A stretch of 64,000 bases of DNA from Rhizobiaceae bacterium (lineage in GTDB: Bacteria; Pseudomonadota; Alphaproteobacteria; Rhizobiales; Rhizobiaceae), in the NCBI GenBank assembly GCA_017643025.1, contig JAEPOG010000006.1, forward strand, positions 1 to 64,000, given 5' to 3'. Positions within the stretch are counted from its first letter, which is position 1; each line of letters begins with the position of its first letter. The notes below the pieces were generated by a model. The model was given only the letters and a program-made list of their open reading frames with translations, was not told the origin of the DNA and searched no databases. Shown here piece after piece: positions 9,050-17,613 of this stretch. Position numbers and translations under genes: made by a program.

Positions 9050-11386
9050 TTACTGGCCGGGCAGCGCGTAGGCGATGATCGAATCTCCGGGCTTGGTGCC
9101 GGTGGAGCCGTGGCCTCCGGCGACGACAACCAGATATTGGCGACCGTCCTTGCCCTCGAATGTCATCGGTGTCGCCTGGCCGCCTGCGGGCAGGCGCTCA
9201 CGCCACAGTTCGGTTCCATCCGTCACGTCGAACGCACGAACATAATAATCGAGCGTTCCGCTGTGAAATGCGACACCTCCGGCGGTGACGATAGGTCCGC
9301 CAATCGCCGGCACCCCCATCTCGAATCCGAATGGCAGTGGCCAGAGGTCGCGTGTGGTTCCGTTCTTGTGTTTCCACACCACATCACCCGACTCCAGGTC
9401 GGCAGCAGCCACGTAGCCCCATGGCGGCGCCTGGCAGGGCAAGCCGACCGGCGACCACATTGGCCTCATCTTGGCAGCAAATGGCGCGCCGTAATTCTCG
9501 TTGAAGCCTGGCTCGCCTTCGGACACATAGTTGGTGGTATCGTCCTCACGTGGAATGAGCGTCACGACGAACGCCAGATAGACGGGGTTGGCGATGACTG
9601 CCTGCCGAACCGGGTCTACCGCTACGCCGCCCCAGTTGAAGGTGCCGAAATTGCCGGGATAGACGATGGTGCCCTCGGTTGACGGCGGCGTATATCGGCC
9701 CTCGTAGTTCAAACTGCGAAACCAGATGCGGCAGTAGAGCTGGTCGAGCATGGTCGCGCCCCACATATCGCGCTCGCGCAGTGGCTCCGGCTTGAATGTG
9801 AGCGCGGATGCCGGCTGTGTCGGAGCGGTGAAATCACCTTCGACCGCGCCCTGTGGCGCCTGCTCCTCCGTTACCGGCAGCAATGGCTCGCCGCTCCGGC
9901 GGTCAAGAACGTAGATGTCACCCTGTTTTGTCGCTTGCACCAGTGCGAGGACGGTCCCGCCGGCCTGAGGCACGTCCACAAGCTGCGGCTGCGAGGGAAC
10001 ATCCATGTCCCAAAGGTCGTGATGCACGGTCTGGAAGACCCAACGCACTTCGCCGGTTTCCAGATCGAGTGCAACAACCGATGATGAAAACCGTTCCGTT
10101 TCGGGTGTTCTGTCGCCGCCGAACTGGTCGGGTGGCGCATTGCCGAGCGGCGCGTAGACCAGACCAAGTTCACTATCCACGCTCAGCATCGACCATGCAT
10201 TGGGCGAGTTCTCTACATAGGTATCGCCGTCGGCGATCGGTTCGGTTTGTTCGGGATTTCCGCTGTCGAAGTTCCACACGAGTTCGCCGGTCTCGGAATC
10301 ATATGCGCGGATGACGCCCGATGGTTCGGTAGTCGAAACGTTGTCGTTCACTGCACCGCCGATGACGATCAGGCCTCGCGCCACGACAGGCGGGGACGTG
10401 GAATAGTAAGAGCCGGCATAGAAGTGAGGCATGTTCGCACTCAGGTCGATCGCGCCGTCTTCTCCAAAGCCGGGGCAAGGTGTGCCCTGTTTGGCGTCGA
10501 GGGCAATCAGTCGCGCGTCGGAAGTAGGCAGGAGAATACGGGATGAGCATTCCTCGCCTGCCGCAGCCTCCGCGACCGTGTAGTGGCTAAGGCCGCGGCA
10601 GGTCTGGTGCTGGCGGGTCTGGTTGGTGCCGACATCTGCCTGGAAGCGCCAGACCTCTTCGCCCGTTTCGGGTTCGAGTGCGATGGCGATATGGTGCGGC
10701 GTGCATACATAAAGCAGCCCATCCGCCATTGTGGGCGTTACCTCATAGGTCGTCTCGACTGGATCAACCTCAGGGTCGCGGATGTCACCGGTGTGGTAGT
10801 GCCATACCTCAACGAGACGATCGACGTTATCTGCGTTGATTTCATCGAGCGGCGAGTAGTGGCTGCCGCCGGGGGTCCGTCCATAAGCTACCCATTCTGC
10901 GGCGGGAACCAACTGTTCGCTCGGAGGCAATGAGTTGTTCGCAGCTTGCGCCACATTGCCTTCGACGGCGTGAGGATCTGTCGTGATCGAATAGAGAGCC
11001 GCCACGACCGCCAGCAGCAGGGAAGCGGCTAGCGCCCATCCGGCGGATTGCCAGTGCGCGCGGGGCGATCGAAGCGATGTATCATTTTCGCTGCGCCAAG
11101 GGATGAGCAGGAGCAGCCCCAACACGACGATCAAACCGCCGCGGGGAGCCAACTGCCACCAGTCAAAGCCAACTTCGGACACGGCCCATGCGAGCGAGCC
11201 GACGACAAGAACCGCGTAGACGTAGAACGCTGCGGCATGACGCCGTCGCAACAGAACTGCCGATGCAAGGAAAAGAATTCCGGCGATCAGATAATACCAG
11301 GAACCGTCAAGCGCGATGAGCCAACCACCGCCGGCAATTGTCAGGATACCAACGGCCGCCAACAAGATAGTGATGAAAATATTCAA
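9050..11386 (-). CDS. Membrane-bound PQQ-dependent dehydrogenase, glucose/quinate/shikimate family
   Basis: A quinoprotein dehydrogenase that oxidises a polyol on the periplasmic side and passes electrons to ubiquinone. The first ~135 residues hold about five membrane helices. The remainder is an eight-bladed PQQ propeller, beginning with the signature GRTPGGSHYSPLDEIN and ending with WRERLPAGGQATPMTF. I choose TTG 11386 because it has a well-placed AGGAGA site and begins directly with the first helix (NIFITILLAAVG). The ATG at 11434 has no ribosome-binding site. Family members act on glucose or on quinate/shikimate. The aroQ, TRAP and quiC neighbourhood favours quinate/shikimate here, by inference. 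Confidence 0.88.
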   Translation of the reverse strand: MNIFITILLAAVGILTIAGGGWLIALDGSWYYLIAGILFLASAVLLRRRHAAAFYVYAVLVVGSLAWAVSEVGFDWWQLAPRGGLIVVLGLLLLIPWRSENDTSLRSPRAHWQSAGWALAASLLLAVVAALYSITTDPHAVEGNVAQAANNSLPPSEQLVPAAEWVAYGRTPGGSHYSPLDEINADNVDRLVEVWHYHTGDIRDPEVDPVETTYEVTPTMADGLLYVCTPHHIAIALEPETGEEVWRFQADVGTNQTRQHQTCRGLSHYTVAEAAAGEECSSRILLPTSDARLIALDAKQGTPCPGFGEDGAIDLSANMPHFYAGSYYSTSPPVVARGLIVIGGAVNDNVSTTEPSGVIRAYDSETGELVWNFDSGNPEQTEPIADGDTYVENSPNAWSMLSVDSELGLVYAPLGNAPPDQFGGDRTPETERFSSSVVALDLETGEVRWVFQTVHHDLWDMDVPSQPQLVDVPQAGGTVLALVQATKQGDIYVLDRRSGEPLLPVTEEQAPQGAVEGDFTAPTQPASALTFKPEPLRERDMWGATMLDQLYCRIWFRSLNYEGRYTPPSTEGTIVYPGNFGTFNWGGVAVDPVRQAVIANPVYLAFVVTLIPREDDTTNYVSEGEPGFNENYGAPFAAKMRPMWSPVGLPCQAPPWGYVAAADLESGDVVWKHKNGTTRDLWPLPFGFEMGVPAIGGPIVTAGGVAFHSGTLDYYVRAFDVTDGTELWRERLPAGGQATPMTFEGKDGRQYLVVVAGGHGSTGTKPGDSIIAYALPGQ

Positions 11387-11684
11387 GGCTTCTCTCCTGT
11401 TTGGCCAATTTGAGAGTCGCGGTGAAAATTCCATGGGGGAGTGTCAGCATTTTGACTCCAGCCCGAAGCTACTATGCCGCGCAGGCTGAGACAGGCAGGG
11501 AGGCAACGGTCTTGCTGACCATCCACGAGGCGCGGATGCTTACTTGACTCGCCCATTGGGATAACAAGGAGCAGTGCCACTGGGCGATCGCCACTTCCGG
11601 CGCCAGTAAACTCCCGATCGAGCGGGCTCCTGCGCCAAAGCTCTAGTGGTTGACGCCGCCTACCTGCTCAGGCCGGCTGCATTG

Positions 11685-12125
11685 CTAGGAGTTGCCACTG
11701 AGCTCCTGCATCGCCTTGATCGCCACGCCGTAGCCGCGCGGCCCGAGACCGGCGATGACAGCAGTGGCCACCTTCGACACCAGCGAACGATGATAGATTT
11801 CCTCGCGCCGGTGGATGTTGGAGATGTGCAGCTCGATGATTGGCCGGGGGAACATCTTCAGCGCGTCGAGGATGGCGATCGACGTGAAGGTGAAGGCCGC
11901 GGGATTGATGATGATGCCCGCCGCCGGCCGGTCGATGGCCTCGTGTACCCAGTCGATGATCTCGTATTCGCGGTTCGACTGCCGGAACTCGACCGGCGTG
12001 CCGCCCGCTGCGTCGCGGCACATCGCCTCAACCTCCTTCAGCGTCGTGCTGCCGTAGATTTCCGGCTCGCGGGTGCCGAGGCGGTTCAGGTTTGGTCCGT
12101 TGAGGACATAGATCGGAGCGGTCAT
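11685..12125 (-). CDS. aroQ: 3-dehydroquinate dehydratase, type II
   Basis: The type II dehydroquinase (146 residues, the usual family length) interconverts 3-dehydroquinate and 3-dehydroshikimate. Visible motifs are LNGPNLNRLGTREPEIYG with the active-site Arg/Tyr loop, FRQSNREYEIIDWVH, the substrate-binding INPAAFTFTSIAI and the catalytic-histidine region ELHISNIHRREEIYHRS. It is 5 bp downstream of the TRAP large permease and reads in the same direction. That placement points to a catabolic role in quinate breakdown rather than aromatic amino acid synthesis. A longer upstream frame in another phase exists only as an overlap with the permease gene. Confidence 0.93.
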   Translation of the reverse strand: MTAPIYVLNGPNLNRLGTREPEIYGSTTLKEVEAMCRDAAGGTPVEFRQSNREYEIIDWVHEAIDRPAAGIIINPAAFTFTSIAILDALKMFPRPIIELHISNIHRREEIYHRSLVSKVATAVIAGLGPRGYGVAIKAMQELSGNS

Positions 12126-12130
12126 TGAGG

Positions 12131-13432
12131 TCAGCCCTGGTAGCCCATCAGACGGGGCAGGAAGAGAACGAGGTCGGGGAAGAATGTGATGAGCGCGAGC
12201 GAGACCAGCATCGCGTAGAGGAAAGGCATGATATCGCGCACCAACGCGCGCAGTGGCACCTGGCCGATATTGGTCATGATGAAGAGCAGCAGCCCGTATG
12301 GCGGCGTTATCAACCCGATCATGATGTTGACCACGCAGACGATGCCGAAATGCACCAGGTCGACGCCGAGCGCGTTGGCCGTGGGAATGAGTACGGGAAT
12401 GACGATCAGGATAATCGTCGTGCCTTCGAGCAGGCAGCCCAGGATCAGCAGCAGGATGTTGACCATGATCAGGAACATCACCGGCGTGAGCTCGAAGCTC
12501 TGCAGGAATGCGCTTAGCGTGCGGGGGATGTTCTCGACCGTAACGACATAGTTGAAGACCAGCGCGCCGGCGATCAGCATGCCGATGGAGGCGGTGGTGC
12601 GGGCGGAGGAGAGCAGCGTCCGATAGGTGCTGCCGAAGGTCACGGTGCGATAGAGCAGGGCGGAAATCACGAAGGCATAGGCGGCGGCAATCGCAGCGGC
12701 CTCGGTCGGCGTCGTGATGCCCGAATAGATGCAGCCGAGCAGTACGACCGGCATCATGAGCGCCGGGAAGGCGCGAATCGTGATGCCAGGAATTTGCCGC
12801 AGGGGCACCGGTTCTTCGACGGGGAAGTCGCGGCGCTTGGCCGTCCACACGACCAGCACCATTTGCAGCGCCCCCATCAGCAGGCCGGGGATCATGCCTC
12901 CGAGGAACAGGTAGCCGATCGAAGCGTCGGAAACGAGCGCGTAGAGCACGACCGGGATCGACGGCGGGATGATCGGCCCGATGACGGCCGTGGCGGCGGT
13001 GAGGGCTGCGGCGAAACTCGCCGGATAACGGCCGCCGTCGGTCATCATCTTCTGCATCAGCTTGCCGACGCCAGCGGCGTCTGCAATGGCCGAGCCCGAC
13101 ATGCCGGCGAAGATGATCGACTGCACGACATTGACCATCGCCAGGCCGCCGCGGAAGCGCCCGACAAGCGCATTGCAGAAGCGCAGCAGCCGCTCGGTCA
13201 TCGAGCCGCTGTTCATGATTTCGGCGGAAAGGATGAACAGCGGCACCGCGAGCAGGATGTAGCTCGTGTACATGCCGTTGAGCAGCTGCTCGGCGGCCGT
13301 GCCCATGTCGAGGCCTGCGAGGTAGAGGTAGACGATCGAGCCGGCGATCATGGCGTGGCCGATGGGCAGCCCCAATATGCTGAGGCCGATGATCGCGATC
13401 AGGCAGATCGTGAACGGGTCGGTAAGGCTCAT
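12131..13432 (-). CDS. TRAP transporter large permease (DctM type)
   Basis: The ion-coupled transport subunit of a TRAP system, 433 residues with about twelve membrane segments. DctM-family signatures include LPIGHAMIAGSIVYLY near the N-terminus, MSGSAIADAAGVGKLM, IGPIIPPSIPVVLYAL and LEGTTIILIVIPVLIP. It overlaps the small permease gene by 4 bp and is followed 5 bp later by aroQ. From the flanking genes the likely cargo is quinate, shikimate or a related cyclic acid. Confidence 0.93.
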   Translation of the reverse strand: MSLTDPFTICLIAIIGLSILGLPIGHAMIAGSIVYLYLAGLDMGTAAEQLLNGMYTSYILLAVPLFILSAEIMNSGSMTERLLRFCNALVGRFRGGLAMVNVVQSIIFAGMSGSAIADAAGVGKLMQKMMTDGGRYPASFAAALTAATAVIGPIIPPSIPVVLYALVSDASIGYLFLGGMIPGLLMGALQMVLVVWTAKRRDFPVEEPVPLRQIPGITIRAFPALMMPVVLLGCIYSGITTPTEAAAIAAAYAFVISALLYRTVTFGSTYRTLLSSARTTASIGMLIAGALVFNYVVTVENIPRTLSAFLQSFELTPVMFLIMVNILLLILGCLLEGTTIILIVIPVLIPTANALGVDLVHFGIVCVVNIMIGLITPPYGLLLFIMTNIGQVPLRALVRDIMPFLYAMLVSLALITFFPDLVLFLPRLMGYQG

Positions 13433-13941
13433 AGGCCGGAGCCCGCATGCTCGGGGTCAGGCTCGCCGGCATCCTTGCCGCGGACCGCGCGCCAGAGCAG
13501 CCAGGCGTAGCGGACGATCACCGCTACGGCGAAGATCAGGTAGATCGAGAACAGGAGATCGAAGCGGATCTTCATGTAGGCGGTCGCCTGCACCTTCATG
13601 AAGGTCACGTAGTCGTAGACCGCGGGAAACGAGAGCACATAGGCCGCAAGCAGGATCGCAGCGAAGGCGATGGTCATCACCCGCCGCGCTCCGGGACGAA
13701 CCGAGCCATAGACGAGGTCAAAGCGGATTTCCTCGTTTTCGCGCACCACGAAGGCCGCGCCCCACAACACCAGCCACAGCCAGGTGACGACCGTGAGTTC
13801 CGAGGTCCAGCCGATCGGGAAATTGAGGAAGTAGCGGAAGATGACCTGCGCCATGAAGGCGAGAAACATCACGAGCAGGAACAGGGCGAGAATGTTCTCG
13901 GCGCGCCGGTAGAGAAATTGCCCGATACGTGCGAGCCGCAT
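13429..13941 (-). CDS. TRAP transporter small permease (DctQ type)
   Basis: The small membrane subunit of the TRAP system: 170 residues, four membrane helices (about 14-36, 47-66, 90-110 and 130-150) and the typical FLNFPIGWTSELTVVTWLWLVLWGAA segment. It sits between the binding protein and the large permease, overlapping the latter by 4 bp. Confidence 0.9.
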   Translation of the reverse strand: MRLARIGQFLYRRAENILALFLLVMFLAFMAQVIFRYFLNFPIGWTSELTVVTWLWLVLWGAAFVVRENEEIRFDLVYGSVRPGARRVMTIAFAAILLAAYVLSFPAVYDYVTFMKVQATAYMKIRFDLLFSIYLIFAVAVIVRYAWLLWRAVRGKDAGEPDPEHAGSGL

Positions 13942-14034
13942 GGCGACCTCCGGGGCGGATGTCTCGCGGCCTGCACCGCGCTTCAGCTTGATGCGGTCCG
14001 CCGCGGGGGCGGACCGCTGTCGTTCAGGCGTGGA

Positions 14035-15021
14035 TCAGAGCGCGTTGATGCGATCGACCATGCCCGCCGGCCAGTCCTTGGCCAGGTCGGATTCAAGATA
14101 CATCTTCTGGGCGTGTGCGCGGAAGGCATCGACGTCCGGTTTATAGAGCTTCAGACCCTGCTCCTCCATGAAGGAGGCGAGATCGGCTTCGCGCTTCTGA
14201 TGCTCGGCCGTGCTCCATGCGATGGCCTCGTCGGCTGCAGACTGCACCTTGGCCTGCTGCTCGGGCGTGAGGCCGTTCCAGGTGTCCAGCGAGATGGTCA
14301 GCAGATCGAAACCGACAAGGTGAGAGGTCAGCACGATCTGCGTCATGACTTCGTAGAACTTCATGTTCTGGACGTTCGGAAGCGGGTTGTCCTGCCCGTC
14401 GATGGCGCCGGTCTGCAGGCCCGTATAGACTTCGGCATATGCCATCGGGGTCGGGTTGGCGCCCAGCGCCTGCCCGAGGAACTGCCAGGCGTCGCCGCCG
14501 GGCATGCGGAGCTTGATGCCGGCCATGTCGGCTGGCGTGTTGATGGTCTTGTCGACGCGCAGGCCGACCTGACGCGAGCCGAAATAGGTCGGTCCCAGGA
14601 TCTTCACGCCGAGCTGGTCTTCGACCATCTGGGTCATTTCCTTGCCTGCGTCGCTTTCAAAGAAGGTGCGCAGGTGATCGGCGTCGCGGAAGAGATAGGC
14701 CGAGGTGAGCACCGACCACGCAGGAATCTGGTTGGAGATGTCCTGAGGGGCGATGTTGCCCATCTCGAGATTGCCGCGCTGCAGGGCCACAAGCTCGGTG
14801 CCCTGCTTGAACAGCGTCCCGCCATAGTATCCCTGATAGTCGAATTCCTCGCCGATGCCCTCGGCGAACTTCTTCATCATTTCGGCGCGGATATCCTGCT
14901 CCGAGAACACGGCCGAAAACCGCAGCTGAATCTTGTCCTGTGCGGTTGCCACGCCGGCGTAAGCTGTCAGCGCCAGGGCGGCGCCCGCCGCTACCAGCGT
15001 TCGTCTCGTCAATTCGATCAT
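14035..15021 (-). CDS. TRAP transporter substrate-binding protein (DctP type)
   Basis: A periplasmic solute receptor of 328 residues. The signal peptide (RRTLVAAGAALALTAYAGVATAQ) is followed by a DctP domain with the typical ligand-arginine region LRMPGGDAWQFLGQALGANPTPMAYAEVYTGLQTGAIDGQDNP. ATG 15021 is chosen because GGAGGA lies about 7 bp upstream; frames extending further have no such site. It is the first gene of the leftward TRAP-aroQ operon and diverges from a GntR regulator. Confidence 0.92.
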   Translation of the reverse strand: MIELTRRTLVAAGAALALTAYAGVATAQDKIQLRFSAVFSEQDIRAEMMKKFAEGIGEEFDYQGYYGGTLFKQGTELVALQRGNLEMGNIAPQDISNQIPAWSVLTSAYLFRDADHLRTFFESDAGKEMTQMVEDQLGVKILGPTYFGSRQVGLRVDKTINTPADMAGIKLRMPGGDAWQFLGQALGANPTPMAYAEVYTGLQTGAIDGQDNPLPNVQNMKFYEVMTQIVLTSHLVGFDLLTISLDTWNGLTPEQQAKVQSAADEAIAWSTAEHQKREADLASFMEEQGLKLYKPDVDAFRAHAQKMYLESDLAKDWPAGMVDRINAL

Positions 15022-15126
15022 GGCTAGTCCTCCCTGGCCATTCCGTTGCTGACGGCCTCCCGCAGGCGGCCATCGAGATGCGACTCTTGCCACTAGATAG
15101 ATCGCCGATCAATAGGTGTTACGAAA

Positions 15127-15139
15127 AATATCAGATATT
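15127..15139. promoter_or_regulatory. Palindromic candidate GntR operator between dctP and its regulator
   Basis: AATATC-A-GATATT is a perfect 13-bp palindrome in an AT-rich patch of an otherwise GC-rich divergent intergenic region. It lies between the TRAP-aroQ operon and the first GntR gene. FadR-type regulators bind short palindromes in such places. The assignment to either of the two adjacent regulators is inference. Confidence 0.45.
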
Positions 15140-15231
15140 ATTGATTACATCATGCGGAAACGGGCGCTGCTGTTGTCTCATTGCCTGCGAGCCGGGAACC
15201 TGCGATGTAGGCTTTGCGGGGAGCATGGACG

Positions 15232-15906
15232 ATGGATGCGATGATTTCAGCCGATGCCACGGCGGGGGAGGCGGCCTACCGCCAGATCCGCCACGACATC
15301 ATCTTTGGCAAGCTGCTGCCGGGAGCGCGCCTCAAGCTGGAGCGCCTTCGGGAACCCTACAATGCCAGCGTCTCCACGTTGCGCGAGATTCTCAACCGGC
15401 TGGCGTCCGAGCGGCTCGTGCTTGCCGAGGGGCAGCGCGGTTTCGAGGTGGCGCCGGTGTCGCAGCAGCATTTCAAGGAAGTCGCGGCCATGCGCGAGCT
15501 TCTCGAGGGACACGCGATGAGGGAGTCCTTCGCGCGCGGCGACGTAGAGTGGGAAAGCAATGTACTGTCGGCACATCACAAGCTGGCGCGCCTGGAGCAG
15601 CGCATGAGTGCGGGCGATGCGAGCGCCACGGAGGAATGGAAACGCTACGACCGTGAGTTTCACGCCGCGCTGATTTCGGCGTGCGGCTCATGTGAGCTGA
15701 TGGCGGCGCACCGGCAGATATTCGACCACTATCTGCGCTACCAGATCATCGCGGTGATCTATCGTGGTGACGACGCTTCGCGGGAGCACAGGCAGTTGCT
15801 GGACGCTGCGCTGGCGCGTGACCATCAGGCGGCCGCCAATGTTTTGGGTCGTCACATCCAGGCATGCGTCGAGCACACCGTTCGCAACGGCCTGCTCGCC
15901 GCGTAA
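15232..15906 (+). CDS. GntR family transcriptional regulator (FadR/FCD subfamily), first of a tandem pair
   Basis: A winged-helix DNA-binding domain (about residues 10-72, ASVSTLREILNRLASERLVLAEGQRGFEV) is followed by an all-helical FCD ligand domain (about 85-215). The FCD domain shows acid/metal-binding positions in YDREFHAALISACGS and a late EHRQLLDAALARD. I choose ATG 15232, preceded by GGGGAG; ATG 15241 and TTG 15214 are alternatives. It diverges from the TRAP operon and is closely similar throughout to the next gene, so the two look like a tandem duplication. It probably senses a quinate/shikimate-pathway compound. Confidence 0.88.
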   Translation: MDAMISADATAGEAAYRQIRHDIIFGKLLPGARLKLERLREPYNASVSTLREILNRLASERLVLAEGQRGFEVAPVSQQHFKEVAAMRELLEGHAMRESFARGDVEWESNVLSAHHKLARLEQRMSAGDASATEEWKRYDREFHAALISACGSCELMAAHRQIFDHYLRYQIIAVIYRGDDASREHRQLLDAALARDHQAAANVLGRHIQACVEHTVRNGLLAA

Positions 15907-15954
15907 CGGCCTGGCGCCATTGCGCCATCAGCCATCCGACATTATCAAGATCGT

Positions 15955-16641
15955 ATGAACGAGAATGTCAGCCAGCCTTCGGGTGAGCCGATCCTGACGA
16001 TCGGAGAAAATGCGTACCGTCGGATCAGGGCCGACATCGTGTTCGGCCGTCTCGTCCCCGGTCAGAAACTCAAGCTCGAGCGTCTGCGCGACACCTATGG
16101 CGCCAGCATCAGCACGCTGCGCGAGATACTCAACCGGCTGTCGTCGGAGAGCCTTGTCGTTGCCGAGGGGCAGCGAGGCTTCGAGGTTGCGCCGGTTTCG
16201 GTCGAAAATCTGCGCGAAATCGCGGCGTTGCGCCTTTTGCTGGAAGCGCACGCGCTCGAGCAGTCCTTTGCCGCCGGCGACATGGAATGGGAGGGCAGGG
16301 TGGTTGCCGCTCACCACAAGCTGGCAACGCTGGAGCGGCGCATGCGCGGGGGCGACCACAGCGATACCGAGCTTTGGAAGCGTTACGACTGGGAATTCCA
16401 TCAGGCTTTGATATCCGCTTGCGGTTCGACGGTGCTGATGGAGACGCATGCCGGCATCTTCGACAAATATCTCCGCTACCAGATGATCGCGCTTTCGTTC
16501 CGGGGCGATATCGCAGCCGAAGAGCACAAGATCATGCATGATTGCGCGCTGGCGCGGGATGCCAAACGGGCGCGCGAAGTGCTGATCCGGCATGTCGAGG
16601 GAGGCGTCGAACACGCACTCGCAACCGGCACGATCCGCTAG
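15955..16641 (+). CDS. GntR family transcriptional regulator (FadR/FCD subfamily), second of a tandem pair
   Basis: A 228-residue paralogue of the preceding gene with the same layout: a winged helix (ASISTLREILNRLSSESLVVAEGQRGFEV) and an FCD domain (YDWEFHQALISACGS, EEHKIMHDCALARD). Long stretches are identical by eye, mostly in the recognition-helix region, which suggests overlapping DNA targets. Differences cluster in the ligand domain. It is followed in the same direction by the shikimate dehydrogenase-like and quiC genes, so it probably controls the rightward half of the locus. Confidence 0.88.
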   Translation: MNENVSQPSGEPILTIGENAYRRIRADIVFGRLVPGQKLKLERLRDTYGASISTLREILNRLSSESLVVAEGQRGFEVAPVSVENLREIAALRLLLEAHALEQSFAAGDMEWEGRVVAAHHKLATLERRMRGGDHSDTELWKRYDWEFHQALISACGSTVLMETHAGIFDKYLRYQMIALSFRGDIAAEEHKIMHDCALARDAKRAREVLIRHVEGGVEHALATGTIR

Positions 16642-16758
16642 TTCAGCATCGGACAAAATAGAAAACACCGGATGAAATGACTTTTGTGTGTTGCCGAGCG
16701 GCGGCGCGGCGGCTAGTCTGCGCTCCCTGATCGACCCGAACAGTCAGGGCATGAAACC

Positions 16759-17613
16759 ATGGCCGCCATCCGGCTTGGCCTCATCGGCGACAATATCGCC
16801 CGCTCCCGCTCACCGAGCCTCCACAAGGAGGCGGGACGGTTGTGCGGGCTCGACATCAGCTACGACCGCCTGATCCCCGCCGATCTCGGGCTGGATTTCG
16901 ATGCGGCGTTCGACCGCTGCGTCAACCTGGGATATCGCGGCATCAACGTCACCTATCCCTATAAGGAAACGGTTGTTCCGCGCCTGACGGTGCCCGATGC
17001 GCAAACTGCACGCATCGGCGCCTGCAACACGGTGGTCTTCGACAGTGTGCGGCCCCAGGGCCATAATACGGACTTCACGGGTTTCGTAGAGGCGTTCCGC
17101 TCAACGTTTGGCGCCGCAACGGGGCCCGGCAGGGTGGCGATGGTCGGCGCCGGCGGCGTCGGCCGTGCGATTGCGTTTGCGATAGGACGTCTTGGCGCGC
17201 GCGAACTGCGCATTTTCGATACCGATGCCAAGAAGGCGGAGCGTCTCGCGGCAGCTCTGTCGAAGGTGGAAATCTCGATGGATGTGACCGCTGCGCCGAC
17301 AATCGGAGCGGCAACCGACGGCGTCGACGGTCTCGTCAACTGCACGCCCATAGGCATGGTCGGCTACCCGGGGACGCCGATTGCAGCGGAGCACATGGCG
17401 CGCGCCCGCTGGGCGTTCGATGCCGTCTACACTCCTGTGAATACGGAGTTCCTGGGCCTCGCGCGCGATGCCGGCTGCGCCGTGATGAGCGGCTACGAAC
17501 TTTTCTTTCACCAGGGTATCGGCGCATTCCGGCATTTCACGAACTACGATGTCGATGCAGCGTCGCTGCGCCGCGCCCTCGGTGAGGCCGGCCTGGAGGT
17601 CGTCGAGGCATGA
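16759..17613 (+). CDS. Shikimate dehydrogenase family protein
   Basis: An AroE/YdiB-family NAD(P)-dependent dehydrogenase (284 residues). The N-terminal substrate domain has the signature RLGLIGDNIARSRSPSLHKEA and the catalytic-lysine region NVTYPYKETV. The Rossmann domain carries GAGGVGRAIAFAIGRLGARE, and a TPIGMVGYPGTPI stretch follows. It overlaps quiC by 4 bp, so it is part of a catabolic unit that would oxidise shikimate (or quinate) to the dehydro compound. This is probably not the biosynthetic aroE, given its neighbours. Substrate and cofactor preference are not readable. Confidence 0.88.
   Translation: MAAIRLGLIGDNIARSRSPSLHKEAGRLCGLDISYDRLIPADLGLDFDAAFDRCVNLGYRGINVTYPYKETVVPRLTVPDAQTARIGACNTVVFDSVRPQGHNTDFTGFVEAFRSTFGAATGPGRVAMVGAGGVGRAIAFAIGRLGARELRIFDTDAKKAERLAAALSKVEISMDVTAAPTIGAATDGVDGLVNCTPIGMVGYPGTPIAAEHMARARWAFDAVYTPVNTEFLGLARDAGCAVMSGYELFFHQGIGAFRHFTNYDVDAASLRRALGEAGLEVVEA

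Noticed and set aside
11685..13472. 595-residue minus-strand frame covering aroQ and the TRAP permease
   Set aside because: Its last 146 codons are the real aroQ. The rest is a low-complexity frame shadowing the DctM permease in another phase.
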